From: Sphingomonas sp. LaA6.9
Lineage (GTDB): Bacteria > Pseudomonadota > Alphaproteobacteria > Sphingomonadales > Sphingomonadaceae
Direction: 5' to 3'
DNA length: 64,000 bases
Assembly (NCBI RefSeq): GCF_022601895.1
Contig: NZ_JAKVIO010000008.1
Location: 80,228 to 144,227, forward strand
Part shown: positions 26,326 through 33,386 of the stretch, in pieces
Layout of the letters: every line of letters begins with the position of its first letter
How positions within the stretch are numbered: the stretch's first letter is position 1
Notes under the pieces: model-generated
The model's database searches: none
The model's input: the letters and a program-made list of their open reading frames with translations, nothing else
What the model was told of the DNA's origin: nothing
Position numbers and translations under genes: made by a program

Positions 26326-26347
26326 ATTCTTTCGAAGACCCTCCCTC

Positions 26348-26382
26348 ATATCCGCCGTTGGTCGCGAACGGCGGATCTTTTT
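26348..26382 (+). terminator. strong intrinsic terminator
   Basis: Perfect 10-bp stem (atccgccgtt / aacggcggat), 7-base loop, then cttttttt. It insulates the lasso-peptide locus from upstream transcription. Confidence 0.85.
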
Positions 26383-26533
26383 TTGCAGCGATCGTGAAGC
26401 TGGGTCGGATATCTGCCGGATAGTGAAGGTCGATAGGCAACTTCAGGGTTGCGTGTTATCGCACATGGCTGCGCCACGGTCGACGAGCAACTCCGCGCAC
26501 CGATCCAAGCCGAGGCGGTGGACGTCGGGTCAT

Positions 26534-26621
26534 TTCAAACAATCGTTCTGCAGTTTCAGTATAATTTTCTTATACAATCGCGAGCGCTTTAGCTTCATCT
26601 CGTCCGCAACTGGCTGCGGAC
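26534..26621 (+). promoter_or_regulatory. putative lasso promoter and leader hairpin
   Basis: A tataat hexamer at 26560-26565 lies in an AT-rich patch unusual for this window (ttcagtataattttcttata); a TTCAAA at 26534 is too far (20 nt) to be a good -35. A 7-bp hairpin gtccgca/tgcggac (26602-26621) sits in the leader just before the ribosome site ggag at 26627. The ECF sigma at 37 kb might instead drive transcription. Confidence 0.35.
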
Positions 26622-26637
26622 AGATTGGAGCCAAGTC

Positions 26638-26775
26638 ATGGAACACCTGAACGAACGCAGTGAAAGCCTCGAGATCGAGCTCGGCACCGCAAGTGTCGAG
26701 ACCCGCGGCAATGGCGTGGGCAAGCGCGATATTCCCGACGAACAATATCCCCTCTCGGGTCTGACCGACGACTGA
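26638..26775 (+). CDS. lasso peptide precursor (A protein), 45 aa
   Basis: ATG 26638 follows ggagccaagtc. The leader MEHLNERSESLEIELGTASV is continued by ETR, which carries the conserved Thr at position -2; LGTAS-x-x-T is the usual proteobacterial lasso leader end. The predicted core is residues 24-45: ring GNGVGKRD with Gly1 joined to Asp8, then a 14-residue tail ending SGLTDD. Bulky tail residues for the steric lock could be Gln/Tyr/Pro/Leu at core positions 13-16. It is followed directly by the fused B protein and the cyclase. The gene is below the usual ORF length cut-off. Confidence 0.93.
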   Translation: MEHLNERSESLEIELGTASVETRGNGVGKRDIPDEQYPLSGLTDD

Positions 26776-26781
26776 CGCTGT

Positions 26782-26812
26782 CGGGCGCACGGCTTTGTGG
26801 GCCGTGCGCCCG
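26782..26812 (+). promoter_or_regulatory. A-B intergenic stem-loop
   Basis: Perfect 12-bp stem (cgggcgcacggc / gccgtgcgcccg) with loop tttgtgg, six bases after the precursor stop and 20 bases before the B start. No full T run. Such hairpins in lasso operons protect the precursor mRNA or attenuate read-through so that peptide exceeds enzymes; that function is inferred here. Confidence 0.7.
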
Positions 26813-26832
26813 CTTCGTTCGGAAATACCACC

Positions 26833-27492
26833 ATGGGATGGACGCTTCGCCCCGGCATTTCCTTCTGCATCGCCGGGGACCGCGCGATCTTCCTGGACCT
26901 GAGGCGCGATCGCTATTTCCGCCTGGACGACATGGTCGATCGCGCATTTCGGGATCTCGTCAAGACGCCCGGGCATCCGAAGGCATCCATTCCTAGCGAG
27001 CTCAGTCGAAGCGGGTTGCTCATCGCGACACCCGGCGACGTGTTTCCCCAACCCCAGAGCGCGACAGCGCCAGTTTCTGAATTCGATCCCGCGCACGAGC
27101 GCCCGGCGACCCGGCGGAGCACTGCATGTGCGTTCGGGGCGCAGCTTCGCGCCGACTGGCTGACACGTCACCGCCCGTTGCACTGGATGATCGAACGGCT
27201 GGTGCCAGCCACAGCTTCTCGCGCTTGCGCGGAGATGGCCGGGCCGAGCGTCATGGCCGGCATAGTGAGCGCGCATCTTTCGGTCGATCTCTGGCTCTCC
27301 CCACATGATCGCTGCCTCGCCAGGTCGATTGCGCTGCTTGGTGCACTGCGCCGACGCCGTGTCGCTGCCGAGCTCGTCTTTGGCGTCACCGCGCGGCCCT
27401 TCGCCGCGCATTGCTGGGTCGAGGCGGGCGGCATCGTACTCAATGACCGCGTCGAACATGCCCGGCTCTTCACGCCCATCCTGGTCATATGA
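26833..27492 (+). CDS. lasso peptide B protein (RRE + transglutaminase-like leader peptidase)
   Basis: 219 aa from ATG 26833. Residues ~1-75 (ISFCIAGDRAIFLDLRRDRY, FRLDDMVDRAFRDLV) resemble the PqqD-like RiPP recognition element that holds the leader; residues ~105-219 are the transglutaminase-like protease with Cys161 (PHDRCLARS), His193 (AAHCWVEAGG) and Asp205 (LNDRVEHA). It is the fused B form typical of proteobacterial lasso loci. It cuts after the -1 residue of the precursor and passes the core to the cyclase. The stop overlaps the cyclase ATG by four bases. Confidence 0.92.
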   Translation: MGWTLRPGISFCIAGDRAIFLDLRRDRYFRLDDMVDRAFRDLVKTPGHPKASIPSELSRSGLLIATPGDVFPQPQSATAPVSEFDPAHERPATRRSTACAFGAQLRADWLTRHRPLHWMIERLVPATASRACAEMAGPSVMAGIVSAHLSVDLWLSPHDRCLARSIALLGALRRRRVAAELVFGVTARPFAAHCWVEAGGIVLNDRVEHARLFTPILVI

Positions 27493-29231
27493 TGGCTCGG
27501 CGCTGGCTCCTGGTGACGGGCCCCGATCGCGGCGGGCGCAGGATCGTCGAACGACAGCTGGGCGCGCTCGGGCTACAGACGCGCCTCGCGTGCCAGGGCT
27601 TTACGCTGATGGCAGATGATGATGTTCCCGTGCTCGCGACGCAGAATCCGCCCCTGGCGATAATTGGTGCTCTTTTCGAGCGGCAGACCTTCGCGCGACT
27701 GAAGCGTGTCTCACACCCGGTGGCGCAGACCATTGCCACTGATCCGGGAGGCTTTGTCTGCCAGAACTTCTGGGGACGCTATGTCGCAATTGGTGCCGAG
27801 AAGGAGAGCGGGGAGGTCTGGGCCCTTCGCGATCCTTCAGGGGCGGTGCCGGTCTATTGGGTGCCGCGTCCGGGTCTGGCGCTTCTGACCAGCAATGTGC
27901 GGCTGCTGGTCGACGCCGGTCTTCTGATCCCGCGGGTCGACCTGGCATTCGTTGCTGCTCATCTCAACAGACCCGGCCATCACGGCACGCGAACCGGGCT
28001 GGAGGAGGTGACCGAACTTCTGCCCGGCACGATGCTCACCATGGGCCGCGAAATTCGCGTGCGCACGATCTGGAGCCCTTTTGAGTTCATACGCGAACAA
28101 CCGGTCAGCGCAGCCGGGTTGCGGTCAGTCGTCGAGCGCTCGATCGTGGCACTTGCATCCTGCCATGAAAGGCTGCTCGTCACCGTGTCGGGCGGGCTCG
28201 ATTCCTCGATCATTGCGGCAAGCCTCACCCGGTCGAGGCGTCCGGTCTCATTGCTCACCATCGCGACCGTGGATGCCTGTGGCGACGAGCGCCCCTGGGC
28301 GCGGCTCCTTGCCGATGCGCTCGGCTTTGCGCTTGCCACAGACATTTATGACCATGGCGACATCGACCTTCAGCACTCTACCACCGAGCATCAGCCCTGG
28401 CTCAGCGCGCGTACCTTTGCCCAGGGCTATGATCGCCGCCGTCAGGCGCAGGCCCGGGCATCCGGCGCCGATGCGATCTTCAGCGGCGATGGCGGCGACA
28501 ATGTCTTTTGCCTCGTCACGTCGGCGCGACCGGTGATCGACCGCCTGGCGGCCGAGGGTCTGGAGGCCGCATTCGAAACCGCGCGTGACATCGCGCGACT
28601 GACCTCCTGCAGCGTTCCGGCGGTACTCAGATCAGCATGTCTCCAAATGTTGCGGGGTAGCACCCGGTCCTGGCCGCTGGACGATCGCTTCCTGAGCGCA
28701 CAGGCGAAGGCGTTGGCGGCATGCATGCCCTGGCATCCCTGGCTTGAACCCAGGTTGGGGGTGCCGCCCGGCAAGCGCGCGCATATCGCTGCGATCATCC
28801 GTACTCAGAAATATCAGAATGCCTATGTGCCGGGTTGTGCCGAGGCGGTGCTGCCCCTGCTTTCGCAGCCCATAATCGAGGCATGCCTGTCGGTGCCGAG
28901 CTGGGAGTGGTGCCGCAATGGCGCGAACCGGTCGCTGGCGCGCGCGGCATTTGAGGGAGTCTTGCCCAATGCCATCGTGCACCGCCGGACCAAGGGTGGG
29001 CCCGACGCCTTTTGCGTCGAGATCATCGAGCGCAACCGCCCGGAATTGCGCGAGATGCTGCTGGGCGGTGTGCTGGCCTCCTCGGACATGCTCGACGCTG
29101 CCGCGATCGATCGGTCACTCACATGTGGTGCTGCCCTGGGGCCAGATGTCCACCGCATCCTGGCACTGGTCGACGCCGAGGCCTGGATGCGCGCATGGAG
29201 CGCAGATGCGCCCGATCGGCGGTACCTATGA
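27489..29231 (+). CDS. lasso cyclase (C protein, asparagine synthetase-like)
   Basis: 580 aa. The N-terminal glutamine amidotransferase-like half (CQNFWGRYVAIGAEKESGEV, RDPSGAVPVYWVPRPGL) is degenerate and lacks the N-terminal Cys2 nucleophile, as in lasso cyclases. The ATP-binding PP-loop is VTVSGGLDSSIIAASL (residues 232-247), and GDGGDNVFC follows. It adenylates the ring Asp (predicted core Asp8) and closes the isopeptide bond with Gly1. Start ATG 27489 overlaps the B stop; ATG 27492 is an alternative. Confidence 0.92.
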   Translation: MMARRWLLVTGPDRGGRRIVERQLGALGLQTRLACQGFTLMADDDVPVLATQNPPLAIIGALFERQTFARLKRVSHPVAQTIATDPGGFVCQNFWGRYVAIGAEKESGEVWALRDPSGAVPVYWVPRPGLALLTSNVRLLVDAGLLIPRVDLAFVAAHLNRPGHHGTRTGLEEVTELLPGTMLTMGREIRVRTIWSPFEFIREQPVSAAGLRSVVERSIVALASCHERLLVTVSGGLDSSIIAASLTRSRRPVSLLTIATVDACGDERPWARLLADALGFALATDIYDHGDIDLQHSTTEHQPWLSARTFAQGYDRRRQAQARASGADAIFSGDGGDNVFCLVTSARPVIDRLAAEGLEAAFETARDIARLTSCSVPAVLRSACLQMLRGSTRSWPLDDRFLSAQAKALAACMPWHPWLEPRLGVPPGKRAHIAAIIRTQKYQNAYVPGCAEAVLPLLSQPIIEACLSVPSWEWCRNGANRSLARAAFEGVLPNAIVHRRTKGGPDAFCVEIIERNRPELREMLLGGVLASSDMLDAAAIDRSLTCGAALGPDVHRILALVDAEAWMRAWSADAPDRRYL

Positions 29232-29331
29232 TTCTGCGCATAGCGCCAATCTGGCTGCAAATGTCCGTCAGCGACGCGGCAAAAAGTATATGATCACGGC
29301 ACGGGCGCTCCTCTCAAACATGGAGTCTGTC

Positions 29332-29547
29332 ATGCAAAGCAAAAGCAGGATTGCGTCAGCCAGGCTGACCCTCAACCCGGAACGTCAGACAATTGCGCAG
29401 ATCAACGAACTGATCGCAAAACTGGCCGGAATGGCCGGATGTCTCGAGTGCGGGCAACTCGCCTTTCTGGACGTCCATTTCCTCGGCGACCCCGACCCGG
29501 GATTCAGGGATCTCGGCGTGATGTCATTCGAACAGAACTTTCACTGA
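29332..29547 (+). CDS. putative MNIO-type RiPP precursor, 71 aa, CxxC-containing
   Basis: Start ATG 29332 is preferred because ggag lies 6 bases upstream; in-frame ATGs at 29290 and 29320 are longer alternatives. The N-terminal half is leader-like and helical (LNPERQTIAQINELIAKLAG). The C-terminal half holds CLEC (residues 37-40) in MAGCLECGQLAF, then LGDPDPGFRDLG and the end SFEQNFH. No signal peptide. It is 24 bases before a DUF692 oxidase, whose known substrates are Cys- or Asp-containing small peptides. No family is recognised; calling it a precursor rests on position and composition. Confidence 0.7.
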   Translation: MQSKSRIASARLTLNPERQTIAQINELIAKLAGMAGCLECGQLAFLDVHFLGDPDPGFRDLGVMSFEQNFH

Positions 29548-29571
29548 GCCGTCTGGTCGCGAAGGCCGAAG

Positions 29572-30495
29572 ATGGACAATGCTGAAATGTGGTGCGGGCC
29601 TGCGCCGCTCGGCACAGGCCTGCCCTATGTGCCGGGTCTTGATCCCGAACTCTATCGCCTGGCGTGCATCGACTTTGTCGAGATCGTGCCCGACACATTA
29701 TGTGGTCCGGATCGGTTCGGGGACGGCATAATATTGCTCCCCGAAGCCCTTGAAAGGGCGCGAGCAATCTGCGGCGCCCTGCCGATTGTCGTGCACGGCG
29801 TGGATCTGTCCATTGGTTCGGCACGCCGGTGGAATGAGAGCTATATCCGCATGCTCGATGCCTTTCGGCAGGCATGGCCGTTCCGGTGGCACAGCGAGCA
29901 TCTGCATTTCCAGACGATCGATCGCGACGACGGGCGGGGCGAAGTCGCGACCGGTGTCCCATTGCCCATGCCACTGACCCATGAGGCGATCGACCTTGTC
30001 GCCGAGCGCGCATCCGCGCTGACGCAAAGATATGGTGTCCCCTTTCTCCTCGAGAACGCGGCCCATTATCTGGGAACGCTCCCCGGTGACGCTGATATCG
30101 AGGACGAAGCCGCACTGCTCAATTGCATAGTCGCCAGGGGCCGATGCGGCATCCTGCTTGATCTCCACAATCTCCATTGCAATGCGGTCAACAACGGTAT
30201 CGACGCCGAGGACACGCTCGATCGGCTGCGGCTCGACCGGGTCATCGAGATTCACGTGGCCGGCGGTTCCTGGTCCGAAGGCTTCCGGCTCGATGCCCAT
30301 GACGGCCTCGTCCCCGAGGCAGTGTGGCATCTGCTTGAGATGGCTCTTCCGCGCTGCCCCAATATTGCAGGCCTGACCTTCGAGATCATGGAGGGACATG
30401 CCGTCCATATGGGCTCGGACGCGATTGCCGGGGAGCTTGAGCGGCTGAGTGCTGCTTGGTTGCATCATGTCGCCGCCAGCCAGGCGACATCATGA
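29572..30495 (+). CDS. DUF692 multinuclear non-heme iron oxidase (MNIO), RiPP-modifying
   Basis: 307 aa, TIM-barrel family that includes MbnB, TglH and BufB/HvfB. All expected metal-ligand positions are visible: His75 (HGVDLSIG), His107/Glu109/His110 (WHSEHLHF), Glu161-Asn162 (LLENAAHY), Asp197/His199/Asn200 (LLDLHNLHCN), Glu226/His228 (EIHVAGG), Asp241/His243 (DAHDG) and Glu271. These bind two or three irons and use O2 to rearrange Cys (oxazolone/thioamide, thiazole) or other residues. It overlaps the next gene by four bases. Placement inside a lasso locus is unusual. Confidence 0.93.
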   Translation: MDNAEMWCGPAPLGTGLPYVPGLDPELYRLACIDFVEIVPDTLCGPDRFGDGIILLPEALERARAICGALPIVVHGVDLSIGSARRWNESYIRMLDAFRQAWPFRWHSEHLHFQTIDRDDGRGEVATGVPLPMPLTHEAIDLVAERASALTQRYGVPFLLENAAHYLGTLPGDADIEDEAALLNCIVARGRCGILLDLHNLHCNAVNNGIDAEDTLDRLRLDRVIEIHVAGGSWSEGFRLDAHDGLVPEAVWHLLEMALPRCPNIAGLTFEIMEGHAVHMGSDAIAGELERLSAAWLHHVAASQATS

Positions 30496-31172
30496 CCGGC
30501 CTTGAGCAATATCAACATGCGCTGACGCGGGCCGTCTGCGGCGAAATGCTGAATGGCACCGATCGCGCCCTTCTTGGCCCGGGCATGAACTATGCCGGCC
30601 TTGGACTCACCGCGCGGATTCGCCAATCGTGGTGCAAGGGCCGCGCCGCGCGCGCCGCCATGCTCACGCTCTCCGCACTGCCTTCCAGTGAGCGGGCCGC
30701 ACATCTTTCGGCCTGGGTGAGCGCAGGTGGCGGTACGCGCGCCCATATCCAGCTCGAGGCCGAGGCGTTTCTGAGCTTTCTCGGGGGTCGTCTGGCAGAT
30801 CCGTCGGACGCGCTGTCGCTCTGTAGACTTGAACTGGCGCTTGTTCGCGCGCGCCGGAGAGACGATCGGATACCAAAAGGCCGCGATCTGGCGGAGAACA
30901 CCATGGTGCGCCGCTCGCCCTACGCCGCGATCGTAAATGTGCCTGCGTCGATAGACCGGATTGTGGCCGACCCCGTGGATAGAGCGCGGACACAAAGGCG
31001 CGGTGATGCAGAAATTTCGTTGCTGGTTGCACCGGGTCTGGCAGGCCAGCTGCGCGCAGCAACGTCGCGCGAGCGGGCTCTGTGGCGCGCCGCCGAAACG
31101 ACGATCCGCGCAGGCGTGGATCTCGAAACTGCCAGGGTGTTGCTTGCGCTCGGCGCGCTTGATCGTGCCTGA
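30492..31172 (+). CDS. MNIO partner protein (divergent HvfC/BufC-like)
   Basis: 226 aa; ATG 30492 overlaps the DUF692 stop. In MNIO systems the oxidase is followed by a partner that holds the precursor, often DUF2063 (HvfC/BufC). This protein has a helical N-terminus (GLEQYQHALTRAVCGEMLNG), a middle segment DALSLCRLELALVRARRR that recalls the ArLEwA motif of DUF2063, and a C-terminal helical part. Similarity is weak, so the family is inferred mostly from position. It ends in a convergent gap with the isopeptidase. Confidence 0.7.
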   Translation: MTGLEQYQHALTRAVCGEMLNGTDRALLGPGMNYAGLGLTARIRQSWCKGRAARAAMLTLSALPSSERAAHLSAWVSAGGGTRAHIQLEAEAFLSFLGGRLADPSDALSLCRLELALVRARRRDDRIPKGRDLAENTMVRRSPYAAIVNVPASIDRIVADPVDRARTQRRGDAEISLLVAPGLAGQLRAATSRERALWRAAETTIRAGVDLETARVLLALGALDRA

Positions 31173-31201
31173 ATGGCTTTCCGCTGCCGCTTTTGCATGG
31201 A

Positions 31202-31221
31202 AGCGTGATCGTGATCACGCT
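31202..31221. terminator. stem-loop between convergent genes
   Basis: Perfect 9-bp stem agcgtgatc/gatcacgct with a GT loop, 30 bases after the MNIO partner stop, followed by ctctt. Probably ends the lasso/MNIO transcript, though the T run is weak. Confidence 0.4.
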
Positions 31222-31289
31222 CTCTTAAGACCCTGTAGGGCATGGTGCGAGCGCGAGGATGGCAACGCTCTTGATGGCCCTCGGCGTCG

Positions 31290-33386
31290 CTATCCTCGCT
31301 CCCCCCTTTTCAATTGCAACATCGTTTCGTCGCGCATCGAGCGCCAGCGCGCATATTGCGGGGCGAGCAGGGGAGAAGGATCCTCGACGTCCCTCAGCCA
31401 GAAATCAAACCACTGGATGCTCCGCTCATAGATTGCGAGCCGGTGCGCTGGCTGGAACTTGATGTGCCGTTCGCCCGGGAAGACACGCATCTCGACCGGG
31501 CGTCCCCTGGTCTTCAAGGCCCAATAGCTTTCAAGCGCGCCCAGGAACTCGTCGTCGGACAGCTGCATCAATATGGGCGCCTCGACCTTGTCCGCATTTC
31601 TCGAAAGCGAGGATTGAGCCCAGAAATTGTCTCCCTCTTCGCCTGGGGGCGGAAAACCGTCGGCTGTCAGTGCCGCGATCTGCGCCTCCCCCAGGAGGGG
31701 CAGGAGACCGGGATCGAGGCAGCAACTGCTCATTGCCGCGGCCGCGAACAACCTTGTCTGCGTGAGCATCCAGTGGACCGTCGTGGCCCCGTCGCTGAGA
31801 CCCGTGATGCCAATCTTCGCGGGTTCGACGATGCCGCGTCGAAGAACGAGTGCGATACCCGTTTCGAGCGAGGACTGGACGCTCTTGCGGTCGGCCTGGT
31901 CCTCGCTGTCACTGACCGCGCCGGCCCCGCGCCGCGCGGCCTCGAGTGACCAGTGGAGCGGGCGCTGGAAGCTCAGGACCGCATAGCCGCGCGCTGCGAG
32001 CGCCAGGATCGGATATTCATCGCCCGTGCCTCCGCGAAGAAAGCCGCGCGATCCATATTGGACGATCACGAGGGGGAGGCGTTCGCCGGGTTTTCGTCGC
32101 ACAGGAAGGACAAGGTCGCCAAAGGTGGCGATACCGAAACTGTTGGTCCAGCCGAGCCTTTCGACCGTGACATTTGCGCGCTTCCCTATGCCCGGATTGG
32201 GATCCCAGAAGGGCTGGATTTCACCGCTTTCGGCATCAAAGCTGACGAGCCTTCTCGGCACAAGCGAGTCTTCCTGCAGGCAGATCATATCTGCTTGTGC
32301 GGTCGTTCGGCAGCCAAGGAGCAGGTCCTCGCCAAGGTAAAGGCGCTCGGGCAATCTGTCGCTGGTTGCACGCCAACGATACAAACCCGTCTGGCTGCGT
32401 GCCTCGCCTTCGCGGGTGAGGTAATAGAGCAGCCCGTCCTTACCCCACCACAGATCGGCGATCTCGCCGCGACAGGCGCTGCATTCGATTTGAGCACCGG
32501 CCTTGCTGACGAAGAGCGACCGCTTGAGCATGTCAGCGGGATCCGCGCGCGTCCATGCCAGCGCGCCACCCGGCGACCGCGAGGATTTGAGGGGGCCTGT
32601 GGGCGCGGCTCCCCGATCCGCGTTAAGCAGAGCGCCCTCCTTCGCGCTTGCCGGGCGCATTTGGCCTGTTGCGGGGTCAAGCGCGAAATAGCGCGTCTCA
32701 ATGCTGTCATTCCTGAGAAAGGGATAGCGGGCGCTCAACGGACGGAATCGATTGTCGACCAGATAGCCGCCAAGTGCCTCCTTCTCGAGCGCTGCCTTGC
32801 CCGGGATGATGCCCGTCCGGCTGGCAAGGATTATATGCCTGCCGTCGCTCGCCCAGCGAAAGTCCTCGACCCCCGCTGCGAGCCCGGTGGCCTCGGTGCC
32901 GGCCCCGCGCGCGACATCTACGAGCCAGATTTGCGCTGCGGATCCCGTCCGCTTCAGCCAGGCTATGCGTCGGCCGTCCGGCGACCAGAGCGGGGTGATC
33001 ACGCGTGCTACCCCGCTTTCAGGAAGGGCATGGCCGAAGAGCGGATAGCTTTCGCGGATCAGATCGCCGCCCTTGTCGACGAGACGCGCGGTGCGCCCGT
33101 CCGCCAGATCGGCCACGACCAGTCCCTGACAATAGCTGTTGGTGGAGACGTCCGCGCGGCGCAGGACGAATGCGACCTGGCGGCCGTCAGGCGAGACGCT
33201 GAGCGGGCTCGCAAGATCGATCCGGTCGGTTGCCTGGCCGATGTCGCGCAGTCGTGCGAGATCGAGCGGGACAAGCGGGTCCTGCGCGGCCTCTTTCGCG
33301 GCTGGCATCAGATCGTCGCATGCAGCCATGGCCGGGGCCGCGCTGCCCGAGACAAGCAGCGCGGCGATGATCACACTGCCCCTCAT
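31290..33386 (-). CDS. AtxE2-type lasso peptide isopeptidase (S9 family, exported)
   Basis: 698 aa with signal peptide (MRGSVIIAALLVSGSAAPAM, cut near AMA-AC). Residues ~60-420 form a beta-propeller (SPDGRQVAFVLR, SPDGRRIAWLKR, WASDGRHIILAS). The C-terminal alpha/beta hydrolase has Ser531 (GLSDGATT), an Asp at 611-612 (LSDDEFLG) and His641 (PGERHIKF). Isopeptidases of this group open the lasso ring of their cognate peptide. Together with a TonB receptor it marks lasso loci thought to take the peptide back up. It follows the receptor on the same strand, overlapping by four bases. Confidence 0.92.
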   Translation of the reverse strand: MRGSVIIAALLVSGSAAPAMAACDDLMPAAKEAAQDPLVPLDLARLRDIGQATDRIDLASPLSVSPDGRQVAFVLRRADVSTNSYCQGLVVADLADGRTARLVDKGGDLIRESYPLFGHALPESGVARVITPLWSPDGRRIAWLKRTGSAAQIWLVDVARGAGTEATGLAAGVEDFRWASDGRHIILASRTGIIPGKAALEKEALGGYLVDNRFRPLSARYPFLRNDSIETRYFALDPATGQMRPASAKEGALLNADRGAAPTGPLKSSRSPGGALAWTRADPADMLKRSLFVSKAGAQIECSACRGEIADLWWGKDGLLYYLTREGEARSQTGLYRWRATSDRLPERLYLGEDLLLGCRTTAQADMICLQEDSLVPRRLVSFDAESGEIQPFWDPNPGIGKRANVTVERLGWTNSFGIATFGDLVLPVRRKPGERLPLVIVQYGSRGFLRGGTGDEYPILALAARGYAVLSFQRPLHWSLEAARRGAGAVSDSEDQADRKSVQSSLETGIALVLRRGIVEPAKIGITGLSDGATTVHWMLTQTRLFAAAAMSSCCLDPGLLPLLGEAQIAALTADGFPPPGEEGDNFWAQSSLSRNADKVEAPILMQLSDDEFLGALESYWALKTRGRPVEMRVFPGERHIKFQPAHRLAIYERSIQWFDFWLRDVEDPSPLLAPQYARWRSMRDETMLQLKRGERG

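Larger units (their letters stand above)
26182..26637. other. 455-bp spacer: two terminator hairpins, then the lasso promoter region
   Basis: No convincing ORF. After the MarR stop come a 7-bp hairpin (26309-26325, then attcttt) and a strong terminator (26348-26382). The right half is AT-richer and leads to the lasso precursor gene. The ~130 bp between the MarR stop and the first hairpin could encode a small RNA. Confidence 0.5.

Noticed and set aside
29228..29293. 21-codon ORF overlapping the lasso cyclase stop (ATGA)
   Set aside because: Too short, no motif and no separate ribosome site; the better start for the next peptide is 29332.
29332..31172. Bufferin (BufA/BufB/BufC) interpretation of the MNIO module
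   Set aside because: The precursor lacks the signal peptide and multiple Cys of bufferins, and the partner is only weakly like DUF2063.
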